Assembly (NCBI GenBank): GCA_030650395.1
Contig: JAUSDY010000170.1
Span: 1-64,000 of the forward strand
Source of the DNA: Acidobacteriota bacterium
GTDB taxonomy: Bacteria > Acidobacteriota > Vicinamibacteria > Vicinamibacterales > UBA2999
Reading direction: 5' to 3'
Length of the DNA stretch: 64,000 bases
Numbering within the stretch: position 1 is the first letter of the stretch; every line of letters starts with the position of its first letter. Shown here piece by piece: positions 37,109 through 45,825 of the stretch. The position numbers and the translations under genes were made by a program. The notes beneath the pieces are model-generated. The model worked only from the letters and a program-made list of their open reading frames with translations, made no database searches and had not been told where the DNA came from.

Positions 37109-38284
37109 ATGCGGCTTTTCGTGACCTTCATTTCCGTCGGAGCGGCGGCGGCCGCCGTGCTGTCCGCCCAACCGCGCCTGACGCTCGACTACCCGGCGAT
37201 GGCGCGGGTGATTGTCGAGCGGCTCTCGCTCAGGCCGGGAGAGCGCGTCCTGTCGGTCGCACATCCCGGCACTTTCGCTGAGATGGTTCCCCACATTCGC
37301 TACGAAGTGATGCGCGCGGGCGGTGTCGACCTGGGCGTAGTCGACGTCCTTCAGGAACCTGTGCCCGCGTCGTTCGAGCCGGCCGTACTGCAAAAGGGGG
37401 CGCGCGAGTCGCGGGCACCCTACAAGGCGATGTTCCGCGAGGTCGATGCGGCCATCATGATGCCGGGCGCCAACCCCTCGCATCCTGCCTACCTGGCCAT
37501 GCAGGACTGGCCGAAAGACGACCTGGCTGATCGGCGCGGCCGGCGGACGGTTCACTTCCATTGGCTCGAGGCCGGCAGCGCGTATCCGATTGCCGGACAG
37601 CCCCTGCCGCCACGGTTCGCGATGGATGCGCTGTATCAGCGCGCGCTCGTCGACACCAACTACCAGGCGCTGGCTGAATCGCAGCGCCGGTTTGCGGCGG
37701 CATTGCGAACGGGGGATGTCCACATTACGTCGCCATCGGGAACCGATCTCCGTTTTCGCACCGGCGATCGACCGGTGAACTTCCAAGATGGGGACGCCTC
37801 GCGCTCGCGAACCGCGTCAGGCGTGACCCTGATCGACAAGGAGATCGAGCTACCCTCGGGCGCGATCCGTGTGGCGCCGATCGAAGAGAGCGTCGAAGGC
37901 GTTATCGCGTTCCCACCCTCGCAGTGGGATGGCCGGCCCGTGGAGGGATTGAAACTGCGCTTCGCGCGCGGTCGGGTCGTGGCGATGACGGCCACGAGCG
38001 CACAGGAGGCGGTCGAAGCGGAAATGCGAGTGGCGGGAACGGCCGGTCGTGCCTTCCGGGAGTTCGCACTCGGATTCAATCCGCTGCTGGCGGTTCCGGA
38101 GCGCGAGCCATGGATTCCCTACTATGGCTACGGCGCCGGCGTGGTGCGGCTGTCGCTCGGCGACAACTCGGAACTGGGCGGCGCCGTCACCGGCGGGTAC
38201 GTCCGCTGGAACTTCTTTACCGATCTTACGGTGACCGTCGGATCGACGACGTGGGTGCGCGGCGGCCGCATGCTGATCTCCTAG
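37109..38284 (+). CDS. Secreted M29-like (thermophilic aminopeptidase fold) protein
   Basis: A 391-residue exported protein (signal to about residue 20). The arrangement follows M29 aminopeptidases: N-terminal GERVLSVAHPGTFAEM, then GTDLRFRTGDRP, the substrate-loop region LPSGAIRVAPIEESVEGVIA, REFALGFNP and the C-terminal LGDNSELGGAV. The last metal-binding motif is normally HxD, but here it reads WNFFTDL, with Phe in place of His, and the first Glu ligand is followed by normal context. It may be a non-catalytic relative or use altered metal ligands. Start follows the previous gene by 14 nt; the isoaspartyl methyltransferase follows. Confidence 0.7.
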   Translation: MRLFVTFISVGAAAAAVLSAQPRLTLDYPAMARVIVERLSLRPGERVLSVAHPGTFAEMVPHIRYEVMRAGGVDLGVVDVLQEPVPASFEPAVLQKGARESRAPYKAMFREVDAAIMMPGANPSHPAYLAMQDWPKDDLADRRGRRTVHFHWLEAGSAYPIAGQPLPPRFAMDALYQRALVDTNYQALAESQRRFAAALRTGDVHITSPSGTDLRFRTGDRPVNFQDGDASRSRTASGVTLIDKEIELPSGAIRVAPIEESVEGVIAFPPSQWDGRPVEGLKLRFARGRVVAMTATSAQEAVEAEMRVAGTAGRAFREFALGFNPLLAVPEREPWIPYYGYGAGVVRLSLGDNSELGGAVTGGYVRWNFFTDLTVTVGSTTWVRGGRMLIS

Positions 38285-38313
38285 CGATGGGCCGGCGGTA
38301 GCGTGCGGGACTC

Positions 38314-38988
38314 GTGACAGCCGTGCTGGGCGTCGTCATGTGCGGTTGCCAGGTCCGCGCGCAGCAGGGTGCGGCCGCTCGGGAGCAAATGGTCGAATCG
38401 CAATTGAAGGAACGCGGCGTCAAACACCCTGGCGTGCTCGACGCCATGCGGCGGGTGCCGCGGCATCGCTTCGTGCCCGACGCGCTTGACGGGCGCGCGT
38501 ACGACGACACGCCGTTGCCGATCGGCGAGGGTCAGACCATCTCGCAGCCGTACATCGTGGCGTACATGACCGAGGCCCTCGAGCCAAAAGCCACCGATCG
38601 GGTTCTGGAAATCGGCACGGGGTCCGGCTACCAGGCGGCCATCCTCGCCGAGCTCGTGAAAGAGGTCTACACGATCGAGCTCGTGCCCGTGTTGGCCGAC
38701 GGCGCGCGCACCGTGCTGAAGGAATTGGGCTACGCGAACATTCGCACGAGGCAGGGTGACGGCTACCGCGGGTGGCCCGAGGCCGCGCCGTTCGACAAGA
38801 TCATCGTCACCGCCGCTCCGGATGACGTGCCGCCGGTGCTCGTCGATCAGCTCGCCGTCAACGGGATCCTGGTGGTGCCAGTCGGCCGTGGCGATCAGAT
38901 GATGACCATTCTCCGCAAGACGCCCGCCGGCGTCGTCCGGCGCGAGACGATCCCGGTCAGGTTCGTGCCGATGATCCGCAAGGGCTGA
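38314..38988 (+). CDS. pcm: Exported protein-L-isoaspartate O-methyltransferase
   Basis: A 224-residue PCMT. It has MRRVPRHRFVPDAL, IGEGQTISQPYIVAYM, the SAM motif VLEIGTGSGYQAAIL and LVVPVGRGDQMM; these are standard PCMT segments. It repairs isoaspartyl residues with SAM. The N-terminus (VLGVVMCGCQ) could be a lipoprotein or signal sequence, which is unusual as PCMT is normally cytoplasmic; the GTG at 38314 is the only plausible start for it. The last 22 bp of the gene (CGATGATCCGCAAGGGCTGA and beyond) recur at 39849-39870. Confidence 0.88.
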   Translation: MTAVLGVVMCGCQVRAQQGAAAREQMVESQLKERGVKHPGVLDAMRRVPRHRFVPDALDGRAYDDTPLPIGEGQTISQPYIVAYMTEALEPKATDRVLEIGTGSGYQAAILAELVKEVYTIELVPVLADGARTVLKELGYANIRTRQGDGYRGWPEAAPFDKIIVTAAPDDVPPVLVDQLAVNGILVVPVGRGDQMMTILRKTPAGVVRRETIPVRFVPMIRKG

Positions 38989-39048
38989 ACGGTTTGGCGA
39001 GGCGTATGATGCCTAAAGTTAATGCGTTGAACTCGAAACGGAGGAACC

Positions 39049-39699
39049 ATGAAGCGCACGATTCTTTGTATGGTGAGCGCGCTGTTGCTGGCTCCCGCGT
39101 GGCAGACCGCGGCGCCTGCGCAAACGGCCACGCCACCGGCAACCTTTCAGCCTGCACCGCCGTCGAATGGGCCGATCCCGACCGTCGCCTTCGACATCAC
39201 CAAAGCTGACATCGATTTCGTACTGAAGAACGCCCCTGCCAACCCGCCGGACCGCCAACTCCGCGTCGTCGACATGGGCAAGTACAACCTCGGCGTCGGC
39301 ATCATTCATCGCGGGCCGACCAACGACAAGCCCGGGGCTCCGATTTCGGTCATCTATCACGACTTCACGCCCGAGGTATACATCATCACGTCGGGGAGTG
39401 GCGTGCTGACGACGGGTGGCGTGATCGAGAACAGGCGCGCGAGCACTGGAGTGCCGAACGTGATGAACGGGCCGAGCGGCGGCGGGACGGCGGGCAACGG
39501 CGCCTACAGCCGCATCGTCCGAGAGGGCGACATCATCATCATCCCGACGATGGTCGCGCACGGCTGGAGCCAAATCACGGATCACGTCACCTATCTGAGC
39601 GTGCGGCCGGATCCCGAGCGCGCGCTGCCGGCGGGTTACGTCTATCCGCTATTGTTCAAGAACCTGCCGACGCCGGCGCCGCCGAAGCCGAAGCAGTAG
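39049..39699 (+). CDS. Secreted cupin-domain protein
   Basis: A 216-residue exported protein, signal peptide to about residue 25 followed by Pro-rich linker. The cupin core is visible from VIYHDFTPEVYIITSGSGVL to IIPTMVAHGWSQITDHVTYL, with H in the first and H in the second motif. The DMGKYNLGVGIIHRG stretch is well conserved in secreted cupins of this group. Metal-dependent activity is likely but substrate unknown. Preceded by GGAGG. It stands alone before the scrapyard region. Confidence 0.85.
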   Translation: MKRTILCMVSALLLAPAWQTAAPAQTATPPATFQPAPPSNGPIPTVAFDITKADIDFVLKNAPANPPDRQLRVVDMGKYNLGVGIIHRGPTNDKPGAPISVIYHDFTPEVYIITSGSGVLTTGGVIENRRASTGVPNVMNGPSGGGTAGNGAYSRIVREGDIIIIPTMVAHGWSQITDHVTYLSVRPDPERALPAGYVYPLLFKNLPTPAPPKPKQ

Positions 39700-39703
39700 C
39701 CGG

Positions 39704-39850
39704 CTACTCCGATCCGAGCGCTTGCAGCACATCGACGCGCGACGCGCGCGCCGCGGGCATGAGCGACGCCACAACGGCGGCGCCGACCAGCACCGCGGCC
39801 GCGCCGGCCAGGGGCAACGCACCCGGCATCCGCACGTTCGCGAAATAGCG
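39704..39850 (-). pseudogene. C-terminal remnant of a MacB/FtsX (ADOP-type) permease
   Basis: Minus-strand translation up to TAG at 39704 reads HRYFANVRMPGALPLAGAAA, VLVGAAVVASLMPAARASRV and DVLQALGSE. This is the last transmembrane segment and the closing P-A-x-R-A-S-R-V-D-x-x-x-A-L motif of MacB-like FtsX permeases, the form common in acidobacterial duplicated orphan permeases (ADOP). Only about 49 codons remain; the sequence ends abruptly at a 22-bp copy of the pcm 3' end. Non-functional. Confidence 0.8.
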
Positions 39851-39870
39851 ATGATCCGCAAGGGCTGAAC
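39849..39870 (+). repeat. 22-bp copy of the pcm gene end
   Basis: CGATGATCCGCAAGGGCTGA followed by AC is identical to 38969-38990, the 3' end of pcm. It joins the permease remnant and the MITE-like element. Confidence 0.85.
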
Positions 39871-39877
39871 CCAAACA

Positions 39878-40156
39878 CAGGAGATCAGGAGGTCAGGAGA
39901 ATAATCTTGGCCTGCGTCGCCTCTTGTTATCATCGGCCATTACGAAACTGACTGCTGCCGATCGGCGACCAACATGGGCTGCCTTGCCGCTGTGGGCGCG
40001 TCCAATGTACGCGGTTAGTCACCCCGCTATGCTTTTTCCAGTCGCGATCTTCGGCATCGTGATGTTCGGCTCGTACGACGGAGTCGAGATCACCTACGCG
40101 CGATATCAGCGACGATTAGTTAGAAGAGATTTGTCTCCTGACCTCCTGATCTCCTG
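39878..40156. mobile_element. MITE-like element with 23-bp terminal inverted repeats
   Basis: CAGGAGATCAGGAGGTCAGG (39878-39897, to 39900 with AGA) is exactly mirrored by its complement at 40134-40156. The 279-bp unit has lower GC than its surroundings and no transposase. No clear target-site duplication was found. The only open frame in it is 39924-40160. This is the only stretch over 300 bp (39700-40189) without a confident gene. Confidence 0.55.
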
Positions 40157-40160
40157 TTGA
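39924..40160 (+). CDS. Possible small membrane protein inside the MITE-like element
   Basis: A TTG-started frame of 78 codons with one hydrophobic helix (HPAMLFPVAIFGIVMFGSY). It ends in the right terminal repeat (LLISC). No recognised family and no ribosome site, so it may be spurious or a short remnant. Confidence 0.25.
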   Translation: MLSSAITKLTAADRRPTWAALPLWARPMYAVSHPAMLFPVAIFGIVMFGSYDGVEITYARYQRRLVRRDLSPDLLISC

Positions 40161-40177
40161 ATCGGTTGGCCCCGCGC

Positions 40178-40183
40178 TATAGT
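40178..40183 (+). promoter_or_regulatory. Possible -10 box (TATAGT), leaderless amidohydrolase start
   Basis: TATAGT ends 7 nt before the ATG at 40190, with TTGAAT 15 bp upstream as a weak -35. The start codon would be at or very near +1. Confidence 0.4.
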
Positions 40184-40189
40184 GCGCGG

Positions 40190-41785
40190 ATGCGCGCACG
40201 CCTCCTCGTCCTGAGCCTGTTCCTGTTCGGCGCCGTTCTCCTGCACGCGCAGGGCGGCGCGCCCTACGACCTGATCATCCGCAACGCCCGCATCATCGAC
40301 GGCACCGCCAGCCCGTGGTATCGCGGCGAGATCGCGGTGCGCGGCGACACCATCGTGCAGATCGCGCCGCGCATCGACGGCAAGGCCGCGCGCGAGGTCG
40401 ACGCCCGCGGCCTGGTGGCCGCACCCGGCTTCATCGACATCCACACCCATGCACGCCGCGGCATCTTCGAGGTGCCGACCGCCGACAACTATGTGCGCCA
40501 GGGCGTCACGACTTTGATTGAAGGCCCCGACGGCAGCTCGCCGATTCCGCTCGCGCCGTTTTTCGCGAAGGTCGCGGCGGCCCGCATCACGCCGAACTTC
40601 GCGATGTTCATCGGCCAGGGCTCGGTGCGCAGCGCGGTGATGGGCGAGGTCGACCGCCCGGCGACGCGGGCCGAACTCGACAAGATGCGCGCGCTCGTGA
40701 CCCAGGGGATGGACGAGGGTGCGTTCGGGTTGAGCTCGGGGCTGTTCTACGTGCCGGGAGCGTTCACGCCGACGGAAGAAGTCATCGAATTGGCCAGGGT
40801 CGCTGGCCGCATGGGCGGCATCTACATCTCTCACATGCGCGACGAGGCCAGGGGCCTGACCGATAGCGTGCGCGAGACGATCGCCATCGGCGAAAAGGGC
40901 GGACTACCGACGCAGATCACCCACCACAAAGTGGTGGGGAAGAAATACTGGGGCGGTTCGGTCGAGACGCTTCGCATGGTGGACGAGGCGCGCGCGCGCG
41001 GCGTCGATGCGACGATCGATCAGTATCCCTATACCGCGTCGGCGACGAGCATCGGCGCGGCGCTGTTGCCGTCGTGGGCGCAGGAGGGCGGACGGGAGTC
41101 AACGCTGAAGCGGCTGAAGGATCCGGCGACGCGCGCGAAGATCAAGGCCGAGAGCGTGGCGATCATCCGCGACGAGCGCGGTGGCGGCGATCCGAAGAAC
41201 GTCTCGGTATCGGCGTGCCAGTTCGACCCGAAGCTCGCCGGTCAGAACCTTGGACAGATCACGCAAGGCCGCGGCCTTGCGGTGACGATCGAGAACGCAG
41301 CAGAAACCGCGATGTGGATCGTGGAGCAGGGCGGCTGTGGCGGCATCTTCCACGCCATTGGCGAACAGGATCTGGAACGCATCCTCGTGCATCCGGCGAC
41401 GATGATCGGCTCCGACGGAGAAGTTGCGGTGTTCGGACGCAACGTGCCGCACCCGCGAAGTTACGGCACGTTCGCGCGCGTGCTCGGGCTGTATGTCCGC
41501 GACAAGAAGTTGCTGCCGCTCGAGACCGCGGTGCAGAAGATGTCGGCGTTCCCGGCGCAGCGCCTCGGGATGAGCGACCGCGGCGTGCTGCGCACGGGAT
41601 TGAAGGCCGACATTGCGATCTTCGATCCCGCCACGGTGCGCGACACGGCGACGTTCGAGAAGCCGCACAGCTACGCCGAAGGTGTCAGCCTCGTCATCAT
41701 CAACGGCCAGGTCGTCTTCGAGGGCGGCAAGATGACCGCCGCCCGCCCCGGCCGCGTGCTGTATGGCCCGTCGAAGAAGCCCTGA
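40190..41785 (+). CDS. Secreted N-acyl-D-amino-acid deacylase-like amidohydrolase
   Basis: A 531-residue amidohydrolase of the D-aminoacylase type. Signal peptide (LLVLSLFLFGAVLLHAQ). Core motifs are YDLIIRNARIIDGTASPWY, the metal site APGFIDIHTHARRG, a Cys/Glu region in TLIEGPDGSSPIPL, GGIYISHMRDEARGL, THHKVVGKKYWG, and late HPATMIGSDGEV with the catalytic Asp. It should hydrolyse N-acyl-D-amino acids or similar amides outside the cytoplasm. The ATG was chosen because the hydrophobic signal starts there and a -10 box precedes it. Confidence 0.88.
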   Translation: MRARLLVLSLFLFGAVLLHAQGGAPYDLIIRNARIIDGTASPWYRGEIAVRGDTIVQIAPRIDGKAAREVDARGLVAAPGFIDIHTHARRGIFEVPTADNYVRQGVTTLIEGPDGSSPIPLAPFFAKVAAARITPNFAMFIGQGSVRSAVMGEVDRPATRAELDKMRALVTQGMDEGAFGLSSGLFYVPGAFTPTEEVIELARVAGRMGGIYISHMRDEARGLTDSVRETIAIGEKGGLPTQITHHKVVGKKYWGGSVETLRMVDEARARGVDATIDQYPYTASATSIGAALLPSWAQEGGRESTLKRLKDPATRAKIKAESVAIIRDERGGGDPKNVSVSACQFDPKLAGQNLGQITQGRGLAVTIENAAETAMWIVEQGGCGGIFHAIGEQDLERILVHPATMIGSDGEVAVFGRNVPHPRSYGTFARVLGLYVRDKKLLPLETAVQKMSAFPAQRLGMSDRGVLRTGLKADIAIFDPATVRDTATFEKPHSYAEGVSLVIINGQVVFEGGKMTAARPGRVLYGPSKKP

Positions 41786-41796
41786 CGGGCCTCACC

Positions 41797-42066
41797 CTAC
41801 GTCGCAGGGGTCAGATCCATCGCCTCGACGATTCGCGTGAACGGCAAGCCGGCCGACTCGTTGACATCGCGGACGGCGTCCGGCGTCTTCGCCTCGAACA
41901 GGCACATGCAGCGCGCTTCGCCGGGCACGAACGTGCTGCGGATGTAGCGCACCGGCGTGCCATCGGCCGTCGACTTCTGCGCGCTGGCGATCGCCGCCTT
42001 CTGCGCTCCGGCCAGCCCCTCGCTCGTGATTCCCTGAAGCTCGCGTTCGACCATGTAAACAGCCAT
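41797..42066 (-). CDS. DUF4242 (SCO4226-like nickel-binding) protein
   Basis: An 89-residue protein. VYMVERELQGITSEGLAGA, then GTPVRYIRSTFVPGEARCMC and LFEAKTPDAVRDVNESAGLP are the DUF4242 pattern; a nickel-binding relative is known in Streptomyces. The Cys pair (RCMC) could bind metal. The ATG is preceded by GGAGG at 6 nt; the frame is open upstream without a ribosome site. It is convergent with the amidohydrolase, 12 nt apart. Confidence 0.85.
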   Translation of the reverse strand: MAVYMVERELQGITSEGLAGAQKAAIASAQKSTADGTPVRYIRSTFVPGEARCMCLFEAKTPDAVRDVNESAGLPFTRIVEAMDLTPAT

Positions 42067-42176
42067 CGTGATCCTCCTTTTGTGTCCCCGCCACTGGTGA
42101 CGGGCGTTAGAATCTCCCAGATCCGAGCCGGAGTCCTCAAGGCGGCGCTCAAGACTTCTCAAATAGGTTCAACAGG

Positions 42177-44231
42177 ATGCCCGGGCAGACGTTTTCGTTC
42201 GGCCAATTTCAAATAGACCTCAGCTCGCGGCGCCTCCGCTGTAATGGCGAGGCTGTCGCCGTCACGGTGAAGGCGTTCGACATCCTGGCCGCCCTGGTCG
42301 AGGACGCCGGCCGCGTCGTCGACAAGGACGAGCTGATGCGCCGGGTCTGGCCCGACGCGATTGTCGAAGAAGCCAATCTCAGTCAGCAGATTTTTCTCCT
42401 GAGAAGAGTGCTGGGAGAGGACGCGAAGGATCACCGCTTTATCGCCACGGTACCGCGGCGCGGCTACCGATTCGTCGCGCAGGTCACGCAACTGCCTGAC
42501 GCGAACGGCACACGCCCGGCTGCGGCTGACCGCAGCAGCCCGCCCGCCGTGGATGTCGCCGGACCGCCGCTGAAACTGTCGCTGATCCTCTCGCCCGGCT
42601 CGCCGCTCGCTCTTGCGCCATCGCGGCCGTTTACGTTATCACCTGACGGCCGCTTGCTGGCCTACATCGCGCATGACGAAGCGACGACCGTACTGGCTGT
42701 CCGCCATCTCGATCGCCACGACGTGGTAAAGTTTGCGCGCACGGCCGGCGCGACCTCGCCGTTTTTTTCCCCGGACAGCCGCTGGATCGGGTACTTCGCG
42801 AACGGCCTTCTGTGCAAGGTCCCCGCCGCGGGCGGAACGCCGATCGAGGTCTGCGAGGCCGGGGCCGAGTGTCGTGGCGCATCCTGGAGCTGCCGCGACG
42901 AGATTCTGTTCGCCCCCACCCCGGCGTCGGGCCTGGTCCGTGTGCCCGCTGACGGGGGCGCGCCGAGGCTGGCGACGACGCTCGACTTCGCACACGGTGA
43001 ACGCACCCACCGTTGGCCCGAGGTCCTGCCAGGCGGGCACCACGTGTTATTCACCGTTGCACATGCCGGCTCCGCCTCGTTCGAGGAAGCGGATCTCGTG
43101 GTGGCGTCGCTCGAGAACGGCGAGCGGCGCACCATCCATCGTTATGGCAGCAGCGCGCGGTACGTTCCCACCGGCCACTTGGTGTACATGCGCGGCGAGT
43201 CCCTGATGGCGGCGCCATTCGACCTCGCACAGCTGGCCGTCCAGGGATCGTCGATGCCGGTCGTCGATGCCGTGATGACCCAACCAACCGGCTCAGGCTA
43301 TTTCAGTTTTTCGCAGGACGGTTGCCTGGTGTATCTCACCGGCGAGGCGCGCGATGTCATCCAACGCCTCGTCTGGACCGCCGATGGCGCCGTCGAGACG
43401 ACACAAATCGCCGCACGCCTGATCGAAGAGCCGCGCTTGGCCCCCGACGGCACGCGAATCGCCTTGGGGATCAGAAAGGCGACGAGTGATATTTGGACGC
43501 ACGACATCGAGCAGGGGACGCTCACGCGCTTGACCTTTGACGGCGACAACTTCGCCCCGATCTGGTCGCCCGACGGGATGAGACTGACCTACAGCTCGAA
43601 TCGGCAGGGACCCTGCCAGATCTTTTCCCAGGCGCTCGATGAGCCGGAGCCAACGCTGCTCGTGGGTGGCGAGCACGACCTGGTGCCGGGGTCCTGGTCG
43701 CCCGACGGGACCCAGCTGCTGTTTACGGAACATAACCCGCACAGCGGTGCGGGGGTGTGGGTGTGCGCCCCCTCCAGCGACGCCCCGCCGCGGCCGCTCG
43801 TTCGCTCGAGAGGCAACGCGTTCGCGCCAGCGTGCTCGCCCGACGGCCGCTCGTTCGCGTATGCCTCGGACGAATCGGGACAGCTCGAGGTCTACGTCTC
43901 GGCGTTTCCGGATGCGGCCAACCGTGTGCAGATCAGCGTCGACGGCGGCAGCGAGTCGGTGTGGTCGCCGGATGGCCGCAGCCTCTACTTCCGAAGGGGA
44001 TCACAACTGTTGGCAAGGGAGATGGACCGCGCGCGCCCCCAGCATGGCTCGAAGCCGCGCATAGTTGCCGATGGCCCCTTCCAGCCAGGCGCCACGACCG
44101 GTCTGCCGAACTACGACGTCGCGAGGGACGGGAGAGTGCTCCTCATCGCCCAGAGTTCGGCCGTCGCGCACCCCGAGCAGTTATCGGTGACGGTCGGCTG
44201 GTTCGCAGACATTCGGCATCGCCTGGCCTGA
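42177..44231 (+). CDS. CadC-like winged-helix and beta-propeller regulator
   Basis: A 684-residue protein. Residues 1-105 are a winged-helix OmpR/CadC-type DNA-binding domain: FSFGQFQIDLSSRRLRCNG, VKAFDILAALVEDAGRVV, VWPDAIVEEANLSQQI and VPRRGYRFVA. The rest is a TolB-like WD40 propeller with repeated F/W-SPDG/R-I/L units (FTLSPDGRLLAYIAHDE, APIWSPDGMRLTYSSNR, SVWSPDGRSLYFRRGS). Acidobacteria have many such one-component regulators, in which the propeller presumably senses a ligand or partner. No transmembrane segment is obvious between the parts. The kinase gene follows 100 nt downstream, so they may act together. Confidence 0.88.
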   Translation: MPGQTFSFGQFQIDLSSRRLRCNGEAVAVTVKAFDILAALVEDAGRVVDKDELMRRVWPDAIVEEANLSQQIFLLRRVLGEDAKDHRFIATVPRRGYRFVAQVTQLPDANGTRPAAADRSSPPAVDVAGPPLKLSLILSPGSPLALAPSRPFTLSPDGRLLAYIAHDEATTVLAVRHLDRHDVVKFARTAGATSPFFSPDSRWIGYFANGLLCKVPAAGGTPIEVCEAGAECRGASWSCRDEILFAPTPASGLVRVPADGGAPRLATTLDFAHGERTHRWPEVLPGGHHVLFTVAHAGSASFEEADLVVASLENGERRTIHRYGSSARYVPTGHLVYMRGESLMAAPFDLAQLAVQGSSMPVVDAVMTQPTGSGYFSFSQDGCLVYLTGEARDVIQRLVWTADGAVETTQIAARLIEEPRLAPDGTRIALGIRKATSDIWTHDIEQGTLTRLTFDGDNFAPIWSPDGMRLTYSSNRQGPCQIFSQALDEPEPTLLVGGEHDLVPGSWSPDGTQLLFTEHNPHSGAGVWVCAPSSDAPPRPLVRSRGNAFAPACSPDGRSFAYASDESGQLEVYVSAFPDAANRVQISVDGGSESVWSPDGRSLYFRRGSQLLAREMDRARPQHGSKPRIVADGPFQPGATTGLPNYDVARDGRVLLIAQSSAVAHPEQLSVTVGWFADIRHRLA

Positions 44232-44331
44232 CGCGGCTTGATTGCGAAAGCGTGGCTGCACCACGAGCTGGGCGCTCCGTCACCTGTCCCGCCTCGCTGG
44301 TCGGCTGCGATAGACTCTCCGGCAGTCGCTC

Positions 44332-45825
44332 ATGAACGTGCCTCCCGACCAATGGCCTCGTGTGAAAGCCGTGCTCGAAGGCGCGCTCGCGCTCGCGGGC
44401 AGCGCACGCGACCATTACGTGGCGGACGCCTGTGGCGGAGACGCAGATCTGCGACGGCAAGTCGATGCGCTGCTTTCCTCGAACGATCGCGCGGAAACGT
44501 TTTTCGATACTTCAGCCATCGTTGACCAGCCGGCGACTGCAGTCGAGGATTTGGCTGGTCGCGTCGTTGGCACCTATCGCATTGAAGGCCGCATCGGCGC
44601 CGGCGGGATGGGCGAAGTCTACCGCGCTCACGATGCGAAGCTCGATCGTCCGGTCGCGCTGAAGCTGTTGTCGGGCGCGGTGGCCGGCAATCCCGAACGG
44701 CTGCGGCGCTTTCGCGCGGAGGCGCGCGCCGCCTCGTCCCTCAACCATCCGCACATCGTCATCATTCATGACTTCGGCGATTTCGACGGCCGGCCCTTCA
44801 TGGTGACAGAGCTCGTCGAAGGCGTGACGCTCAGGCAGAAGTTCGAGGCGGGTGCGCTGCCGATCCGGGAGGCGCTCGACATTGCGATCCAGGTGTCGAG
44901 CGCGCTGGGGGCGGCGCACGCGCGCGGCATCGTTCATCGCGACAGCAAGCCCGAGAACATCATGGTCCGGCCTGACGGCTATGTGAAGGTGCTCGATTTC
45001 GGGCTTGCGAAGCTGACGTCGCTCGAGGCACCTGCAGACGCGGAGTCGATGCTGCGCACCGAGCCCGGGATGGTGATGGGCACGCCGCGTTACATGTCGC
45101 CGGAGCAGGCGCGCGGGCTCGAGACCGACGCGCGGACGGATGTGTGGAGCCTCGGCGTTGTCTTGTACGAGATGGTGGCCGGGCGTCCGCCTTTCGTCGG
45201 GGCGACGACGGCCGACCTGATCGCCGCGATCTTGAATGCCGATCCGGCACCGCTTGACGTCCATGCACGGCAAGCGCCCGAAAGCCTGGCGCGCATTACC
45301 GCGATGGCCCTGAAGAAAGACCAGGCCGCCAGGCCTGCATCGGCGGCCGACTTCCACGCCGCGCTGGTTGCGATCCGCACCGGCGTTGAGAGCGGACTCG
45401 ACCAGCCGGCCGCCGACGAATCAGGACAGTGGGGCCGGCAACATACCGTCGGGCGAGACCAAGAGCGCGCGGAACTGCACGCGGCGTTTCGCCGGGCGGT
45501 GTCCGGGCACGGTCATCTTCTATCGATCAGCGGCGACGCCGGTTCCGGCAAGAGCACGCTCGTCGAATCGTTCCTCGATGGTCTGACTACGAGCGGCACA
45601 CCGTGCCGTATCGGCCGGGGCCGATGCTCCGAGCGGCTCGCCGGCTCCGAAGCGTACCTGCCCGTGCTCGAAGCACTCGAGAGTCTTCTGCACGGCGACC
45701 CGGGGGATGTCGCCCCCCTGTTCACCGGCTTCGCACCCGCGTGGTACTCGCAGGTCGCCAGCGCCACGCCGGCGAGCGGTGTGCCAAGGCCGCTGAGGCC
45801 CAAGGCGGATCGCAGGAACGGCTGA
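44332..45825 (+). CDS. Ser/Thr protein kinase, N-terminal part (frameshifted kinase-ATPase-TPR gene)
   Basis: A 497-residue frame. The short N-terminal helical part (WPRVKAVLEGAL and LRRQVDALLSSND) is followed by a kinase domain: Gly loop RIGAGGMGEVYRAHD (87-101), Lys VALK111, catalytic HRDSKPENIM (202-211, with Ser where Leu is usual), LDFGLAKL (221-228), MSPEQARGL and DVWSLGVVLYEM. Then an ATPase begins, Walker A SISGDAGSGKSTLVES near residue 400. The frame ends after a predicted indel near 45765-45785, and the ATPase continues in another frame to 47870. Acidobacterial kinases of this kind are membrane-free and about 1200 residues long. Confidence 0.85.
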   Translation: MNVPPDQWPRVKAVLEGALALAGSARDHYVADACGGDADLRRQVDALLSSNDRAETFFDTSAIVDQPATAVEDLAGRVVGTYRIEGRIGAGGMGEVYRAHDAKLDRPVALKLLSGAVAGNPERLRRFRAEARAASSLNHPHIVIIHDFGDFDGRPFMVTELVEGVTLRQKFEAGALPIREALDIAIQVSSALGAAHARGIVHRDSKPENIMVRPDGYVKVLDFGLAKLTSLEAPADAESMLRTEPGMVMGTPRYMSPEQARGLETDARTDVWSLGVVLYEMVAGRPPFVGATTADLIAAILNADPAPLDVHARQAPESLARITAMALKKDQAARPASAADFHAALVAIRTGVESGLDQPAADESGQWGRQHTVGRDQERAELHAAFRRAVSGHGHLLSISGDAGSGKSTLVESFLDGLTTSGTPCRIGRGRCSERLAGSEAYLPVLEALESLLHGDPGDVAPLFTGFAPAWYSQVASATPASGVPRPLRPKADRRNG

